Shown piece after piece: positions 44,535 to 54,558 of a DNA stretch of 64,000 nucleotides. Position 1 is the first letter of the stretch. Each line of letters starts with the position of its first letter. A program made the position numbers and the translations under genes. Below the pieces are notes generated by a model. That model made no database searches. It had not been told where the DNA came from and worked only from the letters and a program-made list of their open reading frames with translations. This DNA comes from Chitinilyticum piscinae. GTDB taxonomy: Bacteria > Pseudomonadota > Gammaproteobacteria > Burkholderiales > Chitinibacteraceae. The DNA lies in contig NZ_JADFUA010000011.1 of the NCBI RefSeq assembly GCF_015223195.1, forward strand, positions 51,460-115,459, read 5' to 3'.

Positions 44535-46682
44535 ATGATTAACGCTATTCAACCCGCAGGGTTTGCACGCAAGCCCGTTTCACTGCTGATTGCCACGCTG
44601 CTGGGGGGCGCGCAGGCATCCGCATTCGCCGCTGACGGTGCTGTTACCCTCCCTGAAGTGCAGGTCAGCGCTTCGCTGGTGGCCCTTGATACCTTGCCGA
44701 CCGAACAAAGTACCCTCTACACCATCAAACGCAGTTCTTCTGCGACCGAACTCGATATGTCGCTGAAGGAGACGCCGCAGACGGTTTCCATCGTCAGCAA
44801 TCCGGTCATGCAGGATTTTGCAGCCAAGACCGTGAATGATGCGCTCACGCTCAGCTCTGGGGTCGTCGTGGAAAAGGTCGAAACCGACCGGACGTATTAC
44901 ACGGCCCGCGGTTTTGATGTGACAAATTTTCAGGTGGATGGGCTGGGTGTGCCCTTTGCCAACAATGAAGTGGTCGGGGCACTGGACACCGCCATTTATG
45001 ATCGAATCGAGGTTGTATATGGTGCGAATGGCCTGATGACGGGGACGGGCATGCCATCGGCTGCGATCAATTTCATCCGCAAGCGCCCGCTGGATACGTT
45101 CCATGCCAGTGCCGATGTGCAGGTAGGTTCATGGAACGCATTGCGGGTAGATGGTGACATTTCCGCGCCGCTGAACGAGGCAGGGAGTGTCAAGGGGCGC
45201 TTGGTGGTGGCCGGGTCAACGGCGGACTCTTATATCGATCGTTACAGCAACGAGCGCGCGCTGGCATATGGCATTTCCGAAGCCGAGCTGGGCGAACACA
45301 CACGAGCCGCGCTGGGTTTCCATTACCAGAAGAACAATTCCAGCGGGAATATGTGGGGCGCGGTGCCGATGCTGGACAGCAAGGGGCAGCAGATCGACTA
45401 TCCGACGTCGATCAGCTCGGCCGCTGACTGGTCTTACTGGAATACCGAAATCCAGAGTGCCTTTGCCGAAATGGAGCATCATTTTTCCGCCGACTGGAAG
45501 GCCAGGCTGGCATTCACCCGCAACGAGTACCGCAATAACGGCGAGCTGTTTTATGTTTATGGCACCCCGGACGCTGTAACAGGGGAGGGCGTGTTCAGCT
45601 ATCCATCGCAATACAGCGAGAAAAACATCCAGAATATTGCCGATCTGGCGCTGAGCGGTAAATTTGCCCTGGGTGGCCGCAACCATGAGCTGGCCTTCGG
45701 AGGAAATTGGTCGACTTCCAGGCTGGACGCGCTTTCGCGGTATGGCAACGACATCGGCACGGCATTGCCGCCGTTGTGGAGCTGGGATGGCCGCTACCCC
45801 AAGCCGGAGTTCAATGCCTCAAGCAATGGCGCGAATTTCAAGGATGAGCGCCAGAGCCTGTACCTGGCGACCCGCCTGCATTTGCTTGATCCCCTGCACC
45901 TGATCGCAGGGGCGCGCTGGACGAGCGTGGACATCACGGGACAGAGCTACGGGCAATCGCGCGCCTCCTCCGCCAGCGATACCACGCCGTATGTAGGAGC
46001 AACTTTTGATCTGAACGATAACCTTGCGCTGTATGCGAGCTACTCGAAGACCTTTAATCCCCAGCACCAGTTGGATGTAAATGGGGATGTGCTGGCGCCT
46101 GTCCGTGGAGCAAGCAGCGAAGCGGGGATCAAGGGCGAGTTCTTCAACAAGACGCTGAATGCTTCGCTGGCCGTATTCAGGACGTCGCAGAACAACCTTG
46201 CCGAACAGGCGGGGTACAAGGGGGCGGATGCGTATTATCGTGGCATCGATGCTGAGTCGACAGGGGTGCAGCTAGATGTATCCGGCCAGCTGGCGCCAGG
46301 CTGGCAGGCCAGTGCCGGTTATACCGGGCTGTCACTGGATAACCCGCAGGGGGATGCCGTGCGCACCTATGTACCGCGCCATCTGTTGCGGCTGGCGACG
46401 ACCTATCAGCTCCCCTTCGTTACGGGGTTGAAGGTCGGTGGGAGCGTTAACTGGCAGGATGGAACGTCGGCTACCGCGGATGCTGGCACGCTGCGGCAGG
46501 AGGCCTACGCAATCCTGAACCTGATGGCACGCTATGAGTTCAGCCAGCAATTCAGTGCCGCGATTAACCTGAACAATGTCACCAACGAGAAATACCTGAG
46601 CAGCCTGTACTGGGGCAATACCGGGCAGGGCTATTACGGGGCACCTTTCAATGCCAGTGTGACTTTGAGCTGGAAGTACTAA
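44535..46682 (+). CDS. TonB-dependent ferric-siderophore receptor (FauA/FhuE type)
   Basis: A 715-residue outer-membrane receptor. It has a signal peptide (about 1-32, ending AFA), a TonB box region (LPEVQVSA), a plug domain (about 55-165, with LKETPQTVSIVSN and the closing GTGMPSAAINFIRKRP), then a beta-barrel ending in the aromatic SVTLSWKY form needed for outer-membrane assembly. No N-terminal signalling domain is present, so it is not a transducer. It probably imports the siderophore made by the divergent operon. Fur boxes lie about 80-120 bases upstream of its start. Confidence 0.93.
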   Translation: MINAIQPAGFARKPVSLLIATLLGGAQASAFAADGAVTLPEVQVSASLVALDTLPTEQSTLYTIKRSSSATELDMSLKETPQTVSIVSNPVMQDFAAKTVNDALTLSSGVVVEKVETDRTYYTARGFDVTNFQVDGLGVPFANNEVVGALDTAIYDRIEVVYGANGLMTGTGMPSAAINFIRKRPLDTFHASADVQVGSWNALRVDGDISAPLNEAGSVKGRLVVAGSTADSYIDRYSNERALAYGISEAELGEHTRAALGFHYQKNNSSGNMWGAVPMLDSKGQQIDYPTSISSAADWSYWNTEIQSAFAEMEHHFSADWKARLAFTRNEYRNNGELFYVYGTPDAVTGEGVFSYPSQYSEKNIQNIADLALSGKFALGGRNHELAFGGNWSTSRLDALSRYGNDIGTALPPLWSWDGRYPKPEFNASSNGANFKDERQSLYLATRLHLLDPLHLIAGARWTSVDITGQSYGQSRASSASDTTPYVGATFDLNDNLALYASYSKTFNPQHQLDVNGDVLAPVRGASSEAGIKGEFFNKTLNASLAVFRTSQNNLAEQAGYKGADAYYRGIDAESTGVQLDVSGQLAPGWQASAGYTGLSLDNPQGDAVRTYVPRHLLRLATTYQLPFVTGLKVGGSVNWQDGTSATADAGTLRQEAYAILNLMARYEFSQQFSAAINLNNVTNEKYLSSLYWGNTGQGYYGAPFNASVTLSWKY

Positions 46683-46718
46683 CTGGAGTATGCCGCTGAA
46701 AAGCGGCATACTCCAGTT
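46681..46718. terminator. Perfect 17-bp GAAA-loop hairpin after the receptor gene
   Basis: A perfect 17-bp stem (46681-46697 with 46702-46718) closed by a GAAA tetraloop begins on the last bases of the receptor stop codon. No T-run follows, so it may stabilise the 3' end of the message or act with Rho rather than terminate by itself. Confidence 0.7.
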
Positions 46719-46719
46719 C

Positions 46720-46807
46720 GCAATCGGAGGGGCGATTCACGGTGCGTGGCCAGAGCCTCCCTGATCCGGCCATTGAACCGCTCCACCATCCATTCGGTTG
46801 CGGATGG
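46720..46807 (-). pseudogene. IS481-type transposase fragment
   Basis: About 29 codons on the minus strand read TEWMVERFNGRIREALATHR plus flanking residues without a stop. The MVERFNGRI..L.THR pattern is characteristic of the DDE region of IS481-family transposases. No start codon, terminal repeat or remaining transposase is nearby, so it is a short relic between the receptor and the small RTX gene. Confidence 0.7.
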
Positions 46808-46862
46808 CGTAGTTTTTTAGGCCTCCGTCTGAGGTTTGCTTAGTCGTAACCGACTCATCCTC

Positions 46863-47696
46863 TCAGAGGATCAAGTCACCCACACTCAAGGAACTCACAC
46901 CAGTAAGCTGTATTTCCAACTCGGGCGCCGTATCCGTATCCGTGCTTAGCTGTAGTTTTCCTGCAGAAAAGCGCACCATCCCAGTGGCATTGCCGCTGAA
47001 CGCTGAGGTACCGATGTAGCGGAATGCTTGATCACCAGCGAGGTAGGGATTGGCATCAATCCCGGCTAAATCGATCTTGTCTGCTTCAGCATGCTTAAAG
47101 TCAGTGATGATGTCTGCAAGAGAGCCTAAGCCAGATTCGCTGATGGTATTGAAATCAAACCGATCCGCACCGATGCCGCCAGTGAGTGTGTCTTTACCGA
47201 TGCCGCCCACAATCAAATCGTTGCCGCTCCCGCCATTGAGAGTATCAAGGCCTGACCAGCCTTCGAGTACATCATTGCCGACCAGACCTGAAATCTTATC
47301 GTTCCCCGCGAAGCCAGATAGCCTGTCAGAGGCGTTACTGCCATTGACAATATCATGACCGCTAAGCCAAACAGCCTGTTCAGCAAGTGCACCAGTAAGT
47401 ATCTTTCCATCGACAACGTAGCCGGTAACACTGACATCCTGTTCGACAGGTTTGGATAGCCCGGTTGCGCTAAGCAAGGTACTGCCGCCGGTAATCAGAG
47501 TCACCGATGCCATCGTGCCATAGTCATAATCACCATCACCGTTGACATCCCGGAACCCACTGCCGGTGATTTTTGCGATAAATCCACCATCAGGTGACTT
47601 GTAATTCATTGTGGTGCTGGTCAAGCCGAATGGCTTCAAGTCCGGAAAGGTGAGTGTCGCGTAGTTGAATGCCTTATTGGCGGTGAACGTGGCCAT
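46863..47696 (-). CDS. Small secreted RTX calcium-binding protein
   Basis: A 277-residue protein without a signal peptide. The N-terminal 105 residues match nothing I recognise. Residues about 115-180 hold RTX repeats (SDRLSGFAGNDKISGLVGND type). The last 100 residues (FDFNTISESGLGSLADIITDF... ending GDLIL) closely resemble the C-terminus of the RTX metalloprotease at 31360, including IDANP and STDTDTAPE/STDADTAAE. They probably share a type I secretion route. No catalytic motif is visible. ATG 47696 has GGGAGA upstream; a TTG six bases earlier is less likely. Confidence 0.8.
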   Translation of the reverse strand: MATFTANKAFNYATLTFPDLKPFGLTSTTMNYKSPDGGFIAKITGSGFRDVNGDGDYDYGTMASVTLITGGSTLLSATGLSKPVEQDVSVTGYVVDGKILTGALAEQAVWLSGHDIVNGSNASDRLSGFAGNDKISGLVGNDVLEGWSGLDTLNGGSGNDLIVGGIGKDTLTGGIGADRFDFNTISESGLGSLADIITDFKHAEADKIDLAGIDANPYLAGDQAFRYIGTSAFSGNATGMVRFSAGKLQLSTDTDTAPELEIQLTGVSSLSVGDLIL

Positions 47697-47794
47697 TCTC
47701 AATCTCCCATGCGCAGTCGAAGTTGCATCAAGTGCATCCTCCTAGGATGAAGCAGGGCGGTAAAGCTGCAGGTTGACAGTGATCAATGTTAATT

Positions 47795-47824
47795 AAAAAG
47801 CCGCAGCATTCGCTGCGGCTTTTT
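47795..47824. terminator. Terminator after thiC
   Basis: A perfect 13-bp stem (47795-47807 with 47812-47824, loop ATTC) whose outer five pairs are A-T, giving a U-run in either direction. It lies 15 bases past the thiC stop and is also upstream of the small RTX gene, insulating the two. Confidence 0.93.
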
Positions 47825-47839
47825 GTCGGGCCAGATCGA

Positions 47840-49912
<2,073 letters not shown>

Positions 49913-50007
49913 TTGATGTGTGTAGAGCTTAAAGAGTTATGGGATAATTGCAAGTTATATCCGGCCATTGGCCACGTGAATCAAGCAAGCTTTGAGGTTG
50001 AGCAAAT

Positions 50008-50664
50008 ATGGATTGGGAACGCGCCCGCTACCTGATGGTAGAACAACAGATTCGTACCTGGAACGTCACTGACCTGAAGGTGCTGCAGCGCTTCATGGAT
50101 GTGAAGCGCGAGGATTTCGTTCCCGCAGACAAGCGCGAACTCGCGTTTGCCGACATCGAGTTGCCGGTCGGCAACGGGCGCTTCATGCTGGCCCCCAAGA
50201 TCGAAGGCAAGTTCCTGCAGGCTGCCTCCATCAAGCCAACCGACAAGGTGCTGGTCGTTGGTGCCGCTACCGGGTATCTGGTTGCACTGGCTTCAGGTCT
50301 GGCTCAGCAGGCATACGGTGTCGAAAGCGATGCCGGACTGGTTGTCGCTGCAAATTCCAGTCTGAAGGCTGCAGGCATCAAAAATGCCGAAGTACTGCAA
50401 GGCGACATGCTGAGCGGCCTTGCTCAACAAGCGCCATTTGATGTGATTCTGATCTCTGGCGCGTTCGCGAGCTTGCCTGAAGCCCTAAAAGAGCAATTGG
50501 TTGTTTCTGGACGTATTCTGGCCGTGCTTGGCCACATTCCGGTTAAGGGCTGTACCCGCATAGTTCGTAGTTCGGCTGATGTGTGGAATGAAGAAGTCCT
50601 GTTTGAATATCCACTTGCTTCTTTGTACTCTCCCGCGTGCAAGGAACAGACGTTTACACTGTAA
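50008..50664 (+). CDS. Protein-L-isoaspartate O-methyltransferase family protein
   Basis: A 218-residue SAM-dependent methyltransferase of the Pcm group, the family that repairs isoaspartyl residues. The N-terminus (ARYLMVEQQIRTWNVTDLKVLQRFM) and the FVPADKRELAFADIELP segment are typical. The SAM-binding motif VLVVGAATGYLVALAS is present, with Ala in place of one of the usual glycines. In many betaproteobacteria this gene precedes a rhodanese gene and tolC; here it is followed by the glycan cluster instead, which suggests the cluster was inserted at this point. Confidence 0.85.
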   Translation: MDWERARYLMVEQQIRTWNVTDLKVLQRFMDVKREDFVPADKRELAFADIELPVGNGRFMLAPKIEGKFLQAASIKPTDKVLVVGAATGYLVALASGLAQQAYGVESDAGLVVAANSSLKAAGIKNAEVLQGDMLSGLAQQAPFDVILISGAFASLPEALKEQLVVSGRILAVLGHIPVKGCTRIVRSSADVWNEEVLFEYPLASLYSPACKEQTFTL

Positions 50665-50712
50665 ACGAGTAGAACGTGCAAAAGAGTTGCTTCTCTTTTA
50701 CGCGCAGTTAAA

Positions 50713-50733
50713 GCAGCGCGGGCGCCGCCCGTG
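50713..50733 (+). terminator. Possible terminator after the Pcm-like gene
   Basis: A GC-rich 9-bp stem with one G-T pair (50713-50721 with 50725-50733) lies 49 bases past the methyltransferase stop and just before legB. Only a short T-rich run (ATTTCT) follows, so termination would be partial. Confidence 0.4.
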
Positions 50734-50769
50734 CTCATTTCTGAGTCAGGCGGGCAGGTCGTGCAAAGT

Positions 50770-51750
50770 ATGAGAAAAGCGCTAGTAACAGGAGCAGATG
50801 GGTTTATTGGCTCCCATCTGGTGGAAATGCTGGTTCAGCGTGGTTACGAAGTGACCGCGCTTGCCCAGTACAATTCCTTTAACTACTGGGGGTGGCTTGA
50901 GGACGTCAGTTGCCGCGAGCAGATCCAAGTGGTAAGCGGTGATGTGCGAGATCCGCACTTCTGCAAGATGATCACCAAAGGGCAAGATGTTGTATTCCAT
51001 CTTGCTGCCCTTATTGCCATTCCATACAGCTATGTAGCTCCGGATAGTTACGTCGACGTCAATGTTCGAGGCACGCTCAACATCTGTCAGGCTGCCAAGG
51101 AAAATGGCGTAGGGCGGGTGATTCATACCTCAACCTCCGAGGTATATGGCACCGCCCAGTATGTTCCAATTGATGAAAAACACCCGCTGCAGCCGCAATC
51201 CCCATATTCGGCCAGCAAGATTGGCGCCGATGCCATGGCGATGAGTTTTTATAATGCGTTTGGCTTGCCGCTGACGATTGCGCGGCCTTTCAATACGTAC
51301 GGCCCCAGGCAGAGCGCTAGAGCTGTAATCCCAACCATCATCAGCCAGATTGCCGCAGGCAAGAAACAAATCAAGCTTGGTGACGTAAGTCCAACCCGAG
51401 ATTTCAATTACGTAACTGATACTTGCAGGGGCTTCATTGCGCTGGCGGAGTGCGATGCGGCGGTTGGGCAAACAGTAAACATTGGCTCGAATTACGAAAT
51501 TTCGGTTGGTGACACGCTTAATCTGATCAAATCGATCATGAACTCGGATGTTGAATTCATCGTTGACGAAGCACGTCTCCGCCCAGAAAAATCCGAAGTA
51601 TTCCGCTTGTGGTGTGACAACACCCTGATTAATTCGCTTACAGGCTTTGTTCCGAAGTTCAGTATTGAGGCTGGATTGCGCTCCACGGTAGATTGGTTTC
51701 TTAAGCCCGCCAATCTGGCCAAGTACAAGCCTGATATTTACAACGTCTGA
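50770..51750 (+). CDS. legB: LegB-type NAD-dependent sugar 4,6-dehydratase
   Basis: First step of legionaminic-acid synthesis: 4,6-dehydration of a nucleotide-linked N-acetylglucosamine. The 326-residue short-chain dehydrogenase has the NAD motif GADGFIGSH, the catalytic TSTSEVYGT and YSASKIGADAM (Tyr-x3-Lys). I start at ATG 50770; GTG 50761 and 50731 are in frame but less typical. The gene is visibly less GC-rich than the downstream cluster. Its stop overlaps the start of legC by one base (TGATG). Confidence 0.88.
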   Translation: MRKALVTGADGFIGSHLVEMLVQRGYEVTALAQYNSFNYWGWLEDVSCREQIQVVSGDVRDPHFCKMITKGQDVVFHLAALIAIPYSYVAPDSYVDVNVRGTLNICQAAKENGVGRVIHTSTSEVYGTAQYVPIDEKHPLQPQSPYSASKIGADAMAMSFYNAFGLPLTIARPFNTYGPRQSARAVIPTIISQIAAGKKQIKLGDVSPTRDFNYVTDTCRGFIALAECDAAVGQTVNIGSNYEISVGDTLNLIKSIMNSDVEFIVDEARLRPEKSEVFRLWCDNTLINSLTGFVPKFSIEAGLRSTVDWFLKPANLAKYKPDIYNV

Positions 51751-52910
51751 TGACCTCTACCATCGACCCTAAACTTCAGGGGCTGGTGGCCTTCGTGCGC
51801 CAGTTGTATGGTTCCGATGGCTTTATTCCGTTACATGCTCCTCATTTTGCCGGGAACGAGAAAAAATACCTGCTTGATTGCATAGATAGTACTTTTGTCT
51901 CTTCCGTTGGGGCATACGTGGATCGTTTTGAGGCCATGATGCGGGAATTGACAGGTGCTCGCTATGCTATCGCGACGGTAAACGGAACTGCAGCATTGCA
52001 TATGGCACTGATTCTGGCTGGTGTCGCAGATGGTGACGAGGTCATCACGCAGCCGCTGACCTTTGTTGCTACCTGCAATGCCATCTCTTACCAGCGCGCA
52101 CTTCCGGTCTTTATCGACGTCGATCGTGCAACGCTGGGGCTATCGACAGCCGCTTTGTCGGAATTTCTGTCCGAGCACGCCGAACGCCGCGACGATGGCT
52201 GCTACAACCGCAGCAGTGGTCGCCGTATTCGTGCCTGCGTGCCCATGCACACCTTCGGCCTGCCGTGCGAGGCAGATGCATTGCTGCGTGTGTGCGACGA
52301 GTGGGGCATTGTGCTGATCGAAGACGCCGCCGAGTCGCTGGGATCCTACATCGGCGATCGCCACACCGGCACCATCGGCCACCTGGGCGCGTTCAGCTTT
52401 AACGGCAACAAAACTGTCACCTGCGGCGGCGGCGGCTGCATCGTCACCAACGACGAAGGTCTGGGCCGGCTGGCCAAGCATCTGACGACCACGGCCAAGC
52501 AGCCGCATCCGTGGGCGTTCTCGCACGACACGGTCGGGTACAACTACCGCATGCCCAACCTCAATGCCGCGCTGGCGTGCGCCCAGCTGGAACAGCTGGA
52601 CGACATCATCGCCAGCAAGCGCGACACTGCCGCGCGCTACGCTGACTTCTGCGTCGGGCACGACGTGGCCTTTGTCGGTGAACCGGCTGGCACTCGCAGC
52701 AACTACTGGCTCAATGCCGTGCTGCTGCAGGATGAAGCCGAGCGTGACGCGTTTTTGGCGTACAGCAACGGCGCAGGTGTGATGACGCGGCCAGTCTGGC
52801 AGCTGATGCCCACGCTGCCGGCCTTCAGCCAGGCGCAGTGCGGACCGTTGTCGCACGCCGAATGGCTGGCCGCGCGTCTTGTTAACCTGCCCAGCAGTGT
52901 GCGGCCATGA
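51750..52910 (+). CDS. legC: LegC-type PLP aminotransferase
   Basis: Adds the amino group at C4 of the keto sugar made by LegB. This 386-residue DegT/DnrJ/EryC1-family enzyme has PHFAGNEKKYLLDCIDSTFV near the start, the ATVNGTAALHMAL phosphate site, IEDAAESLGS with the PLP-contacting Asp, and the cofactor lysine in FNGNKTVTCGGGG. Base composition changes abruptly at about 52150: the first third resembles legB, the rest is much more GC-rich like the following genes. It overlaps the acetyltransferase gene by four bases. Confidence 0.9.
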   Translation: MTSTIDPKLQGLVAFVRQLYGSDGFIPLHAPHFAGNEKKYLLDCIDSTFVSSVGAYVDRFEAMMRELTGARYAIATVNGTAALHMALILAGVADGDEVITQPLTFVATCNAISYQRALPVFIDVDRATLGLSTAALSEFLSEHAERRDDGCYNRSSGRRIRACVPMHTFGLPCEADALLRVCDEWGIVLIEDAAESLGSYIGDRHTGTIGHLGAFSFNGNKTVTCGGGGCIVTNDEGLGRLAKHLTTTAKQPHPWAFSHDTVGYNYRMPNLNAALACAQLEQLDDIIASKRDTAARYADFCVGHDVAFVGEPAGTRSNYWLNAVLLQDEAERDAFLAYSNGAGVMTRPVWQLMPTLPAFSQAQCGPLSHAEWLAARLVNLPSSVRP

Positions 52911-53527
52911 GCGCGCTGGTGCTGGTCGGTGGCGGCGGCCACGGTCGCTCGTGCCTCGACGTGGCGCGCAGCGCCGGCATCGAAGTCGCCGGCTTTGTCG
53001 ATCGCGACCCTTCGGTCAGTATGGCTGGCGTGCCTTGGTTGGGCGGTGATGACTGGCTGGCCACGCGGCCGGCTGGCTACACCTTTCTAGTGACCGTGGG
53101 GCAGGTGGCGAGTGCCGTGGTGCGTGTCCGCCTCTTCAACACACTGCAGTCGCACGGCTTGCCGCTGGCCAGCCTGCAGGCCCCGACGGCGATGGTGTCG
53201 CCAAGCGCCCTGCTCGGCGCCGGCTGCGCGGTGCTGCATCGTGCGCTGGTGCATTGCCATGCGCAGATCGGCGACAACGTCATCGTCAACAGCGGCTCCA
53301 TCATCGAGCACGATGCCCGCGTCGGCGCGCACTGCCATGTTTCCACCGGAGCAATCGTCAATGGTTGCGCGGTGATCGGCCAGCGCTGCATGATAGGCAG
53401 CGGCGCCGTGGTGCTGCAGGGCGTATCAATTGCTGACGATGTGGTGGTGGGCGCGGGTGCCGTGGTCACCTGCGATATAACGGAGGCTGGCACCTGGGTG
53501 GGTGTTCCGGCAAGGAAAGTAAAATGA
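52907..53527 (+). CDS. NeuD/PglD-type sugar N-acetyltransferase, probable LegH role
   Basis: A 206-residue enzyme with an N-terminal nucleotide-sugar-binding fold (VLVGGGGHGRSCLDVARSAG) and a C-terminal left-handed beta-helix of hexapeptide repeats (about 95-200) that binds acetyl-CoA, with the conserved His in SIIEHDARVG. In the legionaminic pathway it would acetylate the C4 amine made by LegC; its position between LegC and LegI supports this. NeuD-like proteins can also O-acetylate sialic acids, so the role is inferred. Confidence 0.85.
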   Translation: MSALVLVGGGGHGRSCLDVARSAGIEVAGFVDRDPSVSMAGVPWLGGDDWLATRPAGYTFLVTVGQVASAVVRVRLFNTLQSHGLPLASLQAPTAMVSPSALLGAGCAVLHRALVHCHAQIGDNVIVNSGSIIEHDARVGAHCHVSTGAIVNGCAVIGQRCMIGSGAVVLQGVSIADDVVVGAGAVVTCDITEAGTWVGVPARKVK

Positions 53528-54558
53528 GCGCAGCAGCACCAGCCGTACCGTGGCAAGACCGTGTTTTTGTCATTGCCGAAGCCGGCGTCAACCACAATGG
53601 CGACGTCGCGCTGGCCTTGCAGCTGGTGGATGCGGCGGCGGATGCCGGCGCCGATGCCGTCAAGTTCCAGACGTTTGACGCTGCGGCGCTGGTGGCCAAA
53701 AGCGCGGTGATGGCCGACTACCAGAAGGCCAACACCGGCGTGGAAGAATCGCAGTACGCGATGCTGAAGCGGCTGGAGCTGTCCCGTGACGCGCAGGACG
53801 CCGTGCGTGTCCGTGCTGCCGAACGCGGCATACTGTTTTTCTCTACAGCGTTTGACCCCGGCAGCGTCGATTATCTGATGTCGCTCGACATCCCGCTGTG
53901 GAAGATTCCATCAGGCGAGATAACCAACTACCCGTATTTGTGCCAGATTGCTGCGCAGGCCCGCCCGACCATTGTGTCGACCGGCATGGCCACTGTGGCT
54001 GAGATTGACGACGCTGTACGCGTGCTGCTGGAAAACGGCCTGAAGCGCGAGCAGATTGCCATTTTGCATTGCAATACCGACTACCCGACGCAGGCCGCGG
54101 ATGTGAATTTGCGCGCCATGCCGAATCTGGGCGCGCTGTTCGGTACCGCGTTTGGCTATTCCGATCACACGCTGGGCGAAACGATTGCCGTGGCCGCCGT
54201 GGCGCTGGGCGCGCGCGTGATCGAAAAGCACTTTACGCTGGACCGCAGCCTGCCTGGTCCCGATCACAAGGCATCGCTCGAACCCGATGAGCTGGCCAGC
54301 ATGGTGAGTGCCATCCGTGCGGTCGAGGTCGCGCTGGGCGATGGCATCAAGCGCCCGAGCGTTTCCGAAGCCCGCAACCGTCCGGTGGCGCGCAAGAGCA
54401 TCGTCGCCGCCCGGGCTATCCGCGCCGGCGACGTGTTCAGCGCCGACAATCTGGCTATCAAGCGCCCCGGCACCGGCATCAGCCCGATGCGCTGGACCGA
54501 GGTGGTGGGGCGAGTGGCGCCGCGCGACTTTGCCGAGGACGAGGTGATTTCGTGGTGA
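53524..54558 (+). CDS. legI: LegI/NeuB-type nonulosonic acid synthase
   Basis: Condenses the diacetamido hexose with phosphoenolpyruvate to form N,N'-diacetyllegionaminate. The 344-residue protein has the NeuB barrel (IAEAGVNHNGDVALALQLVDAA, KFQTF, KIPSGEITNYPYL, GYSDHTLG, IEKHFTLDRSLPGPDH) and a C-terminal SAF antifreeze-like domain (about 285-344). Sialic-acid, legionaminic and pseudaminic synthases are similar; the LegB-LegC context argues for legionaminate. It overlaps its neighbours on both sides. Confidence 0.92.
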   Translation: MSAAAPAVPWQDRVFVIAEAGVNHNGDVALALQLVDAAADAGADAVKFQTFDAAALVAKSAVMADYQKANTGVEESQYAMLKRLELSRDAQDAVRVRAAERGILFFSTAFDPGSVDYLMSLDIPLWKIPSGEITNYPYLCQIAAQARPTIVSTGMATVAEIDDAVRVLLENGLKREQIAILHCNTDYPTQAADVNLRAMPNLGALFGTAFGYSDHTLGETIAVAAVALGARVIEKHFTLDRSLPGPDHKASLEPDELASMVSAIRAVEVALGDGIKRPSVSEARNRPVARKSIVAARAIRAGDVFSADNLAIKRPGTGISPMRWTEVVGRVAPRDFAEDEVISW

